From NCBI GenBank assembly GCA_900546895.1, contig UREO01000222.1:1-5151 (forward strand): a stretch of DNA of 5,151 nt. The letters are read 5' to 3'. Origin of the DNA: an uncultured Oscillospiraceae bacterium. GTDB taxonomy: Bacteria > Bacillota > Clostridia > Oscillospirales > Acutalibacteraceae. Below, one piece after another: positions 5,110 to 5,151 of this stretch. The translations under genes and the position numbers were made by a program. Under the pieces are notes generated by a model that saw only the letters and a program-made list of their open reading frames with translations, searched no databases and was not told the DNA's origin. Numbering within the stretch: the first letter of the stretch is position 1; every line of letters begins with the position of its first letter.

Positions 5110-5139
5110 GTAGATGAAAAATACAAAGGAGGTTCCGTT

Positions 5140-5151
5140 ATGAATCAAAAT
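5140..5151 (+). CDS. First four codons of the next gene (partial)
   Basis: ATG at 5140 begins MNQN and runs off the window. AAAGGAGGT (5125-5133), a near-perfect Shine-Dalgarno sequence, lies 6 bases upstream, behind a near-consensus promoter. This suggests a highly expressed product. Nothing can be said about its function. Confidence 0.8.

Noticed and set aside
5094..5134. AACCTCC and GGAGGTT complementary pair that could hide the ribosome binding site at 5128
   Set aside because: The first arm lies in the promoter spacer, upstream of the predicted transcription start, so the main transcript would not contain it.
1..5151. CRISPR arrays, tRNA or rRNA genes, insertion sequences
   Set aside because: I saw no regularly spaced repeats, cloverleaf-like segments, transposase motifs or terminal inverted repeats with target duplications.

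Overview
The window looks like chromosomal DNA from a moderately GC-rich, low-branching Firmicute of the Clostridia, most plausibly an Oscillospiraceae/Ruminococcaceae-type anaerobe. The reasons are GC-rich coding regions separated by AT-rich intergenic stretches, near-consensus sigma-A promoters (for example TTGACA-N17-TATACT), strong GGAGG ribosome binding sites, GTG and TTG starts, and tight same-strand gene packing. All genes I support are on the + strand. The taxonomic placement is an inference.

Layout: (1) 1-128 holds the last 31 codons of an unidentified gene and a clear intrinsic terminator. (2) 129-947 holds two small genes for predicted three-helix membrane proteins (100 and 97 aa). 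Each has its own promoter, and each promoter carries a distinct operator-like repeat. A strong intrinsic terminator closes the region. (3) 948-1133 is an intergenic region with a GC-rich hairpin and a good promoter. (4) 1134-5021 is a compact five-gene unit: rpe (ribulose-phosphate 3-epimerase), then homologues of Rnf subunits C, D, E and A. The four Rnf genes overlap each other by 4 to 11 bases. (5) 5022-5151 holds an AT-rich inverted repeat, a near-consensus extended -10 promoter and the first four codons of the next gene.

The main point of interest is the Rnf-like unit. Canonical Rnf complexes (RnfABCDGE) pass electrons between ferredoxin and NAD through iron-sulfur clusters, flavins and a membrane cluster held by Cys in RnfA and RnfE. 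By my reading, this locus has no rnfG or rnfB next to it. The RnfC homologue lacks most of the N-terminal barrel and the glycine-rich flavin loop but keeps two complete CxxCxxCxxxCP motifs. RnfD has lost most of the flavinylation motif. RnfE and RnfA have non-Cys residues at the membrane-cluster positions. All four subunits otherwise keep family hallmarks, full-length membrane portions and tight translational coupling, so this reads as a maintained, cofactor-depleted Rnf paralogue rather than a decaying pseudogene cluster. Its function is unknown. Whether a canonical rnf operon exists elsewhere in the genome cannot be seen here.
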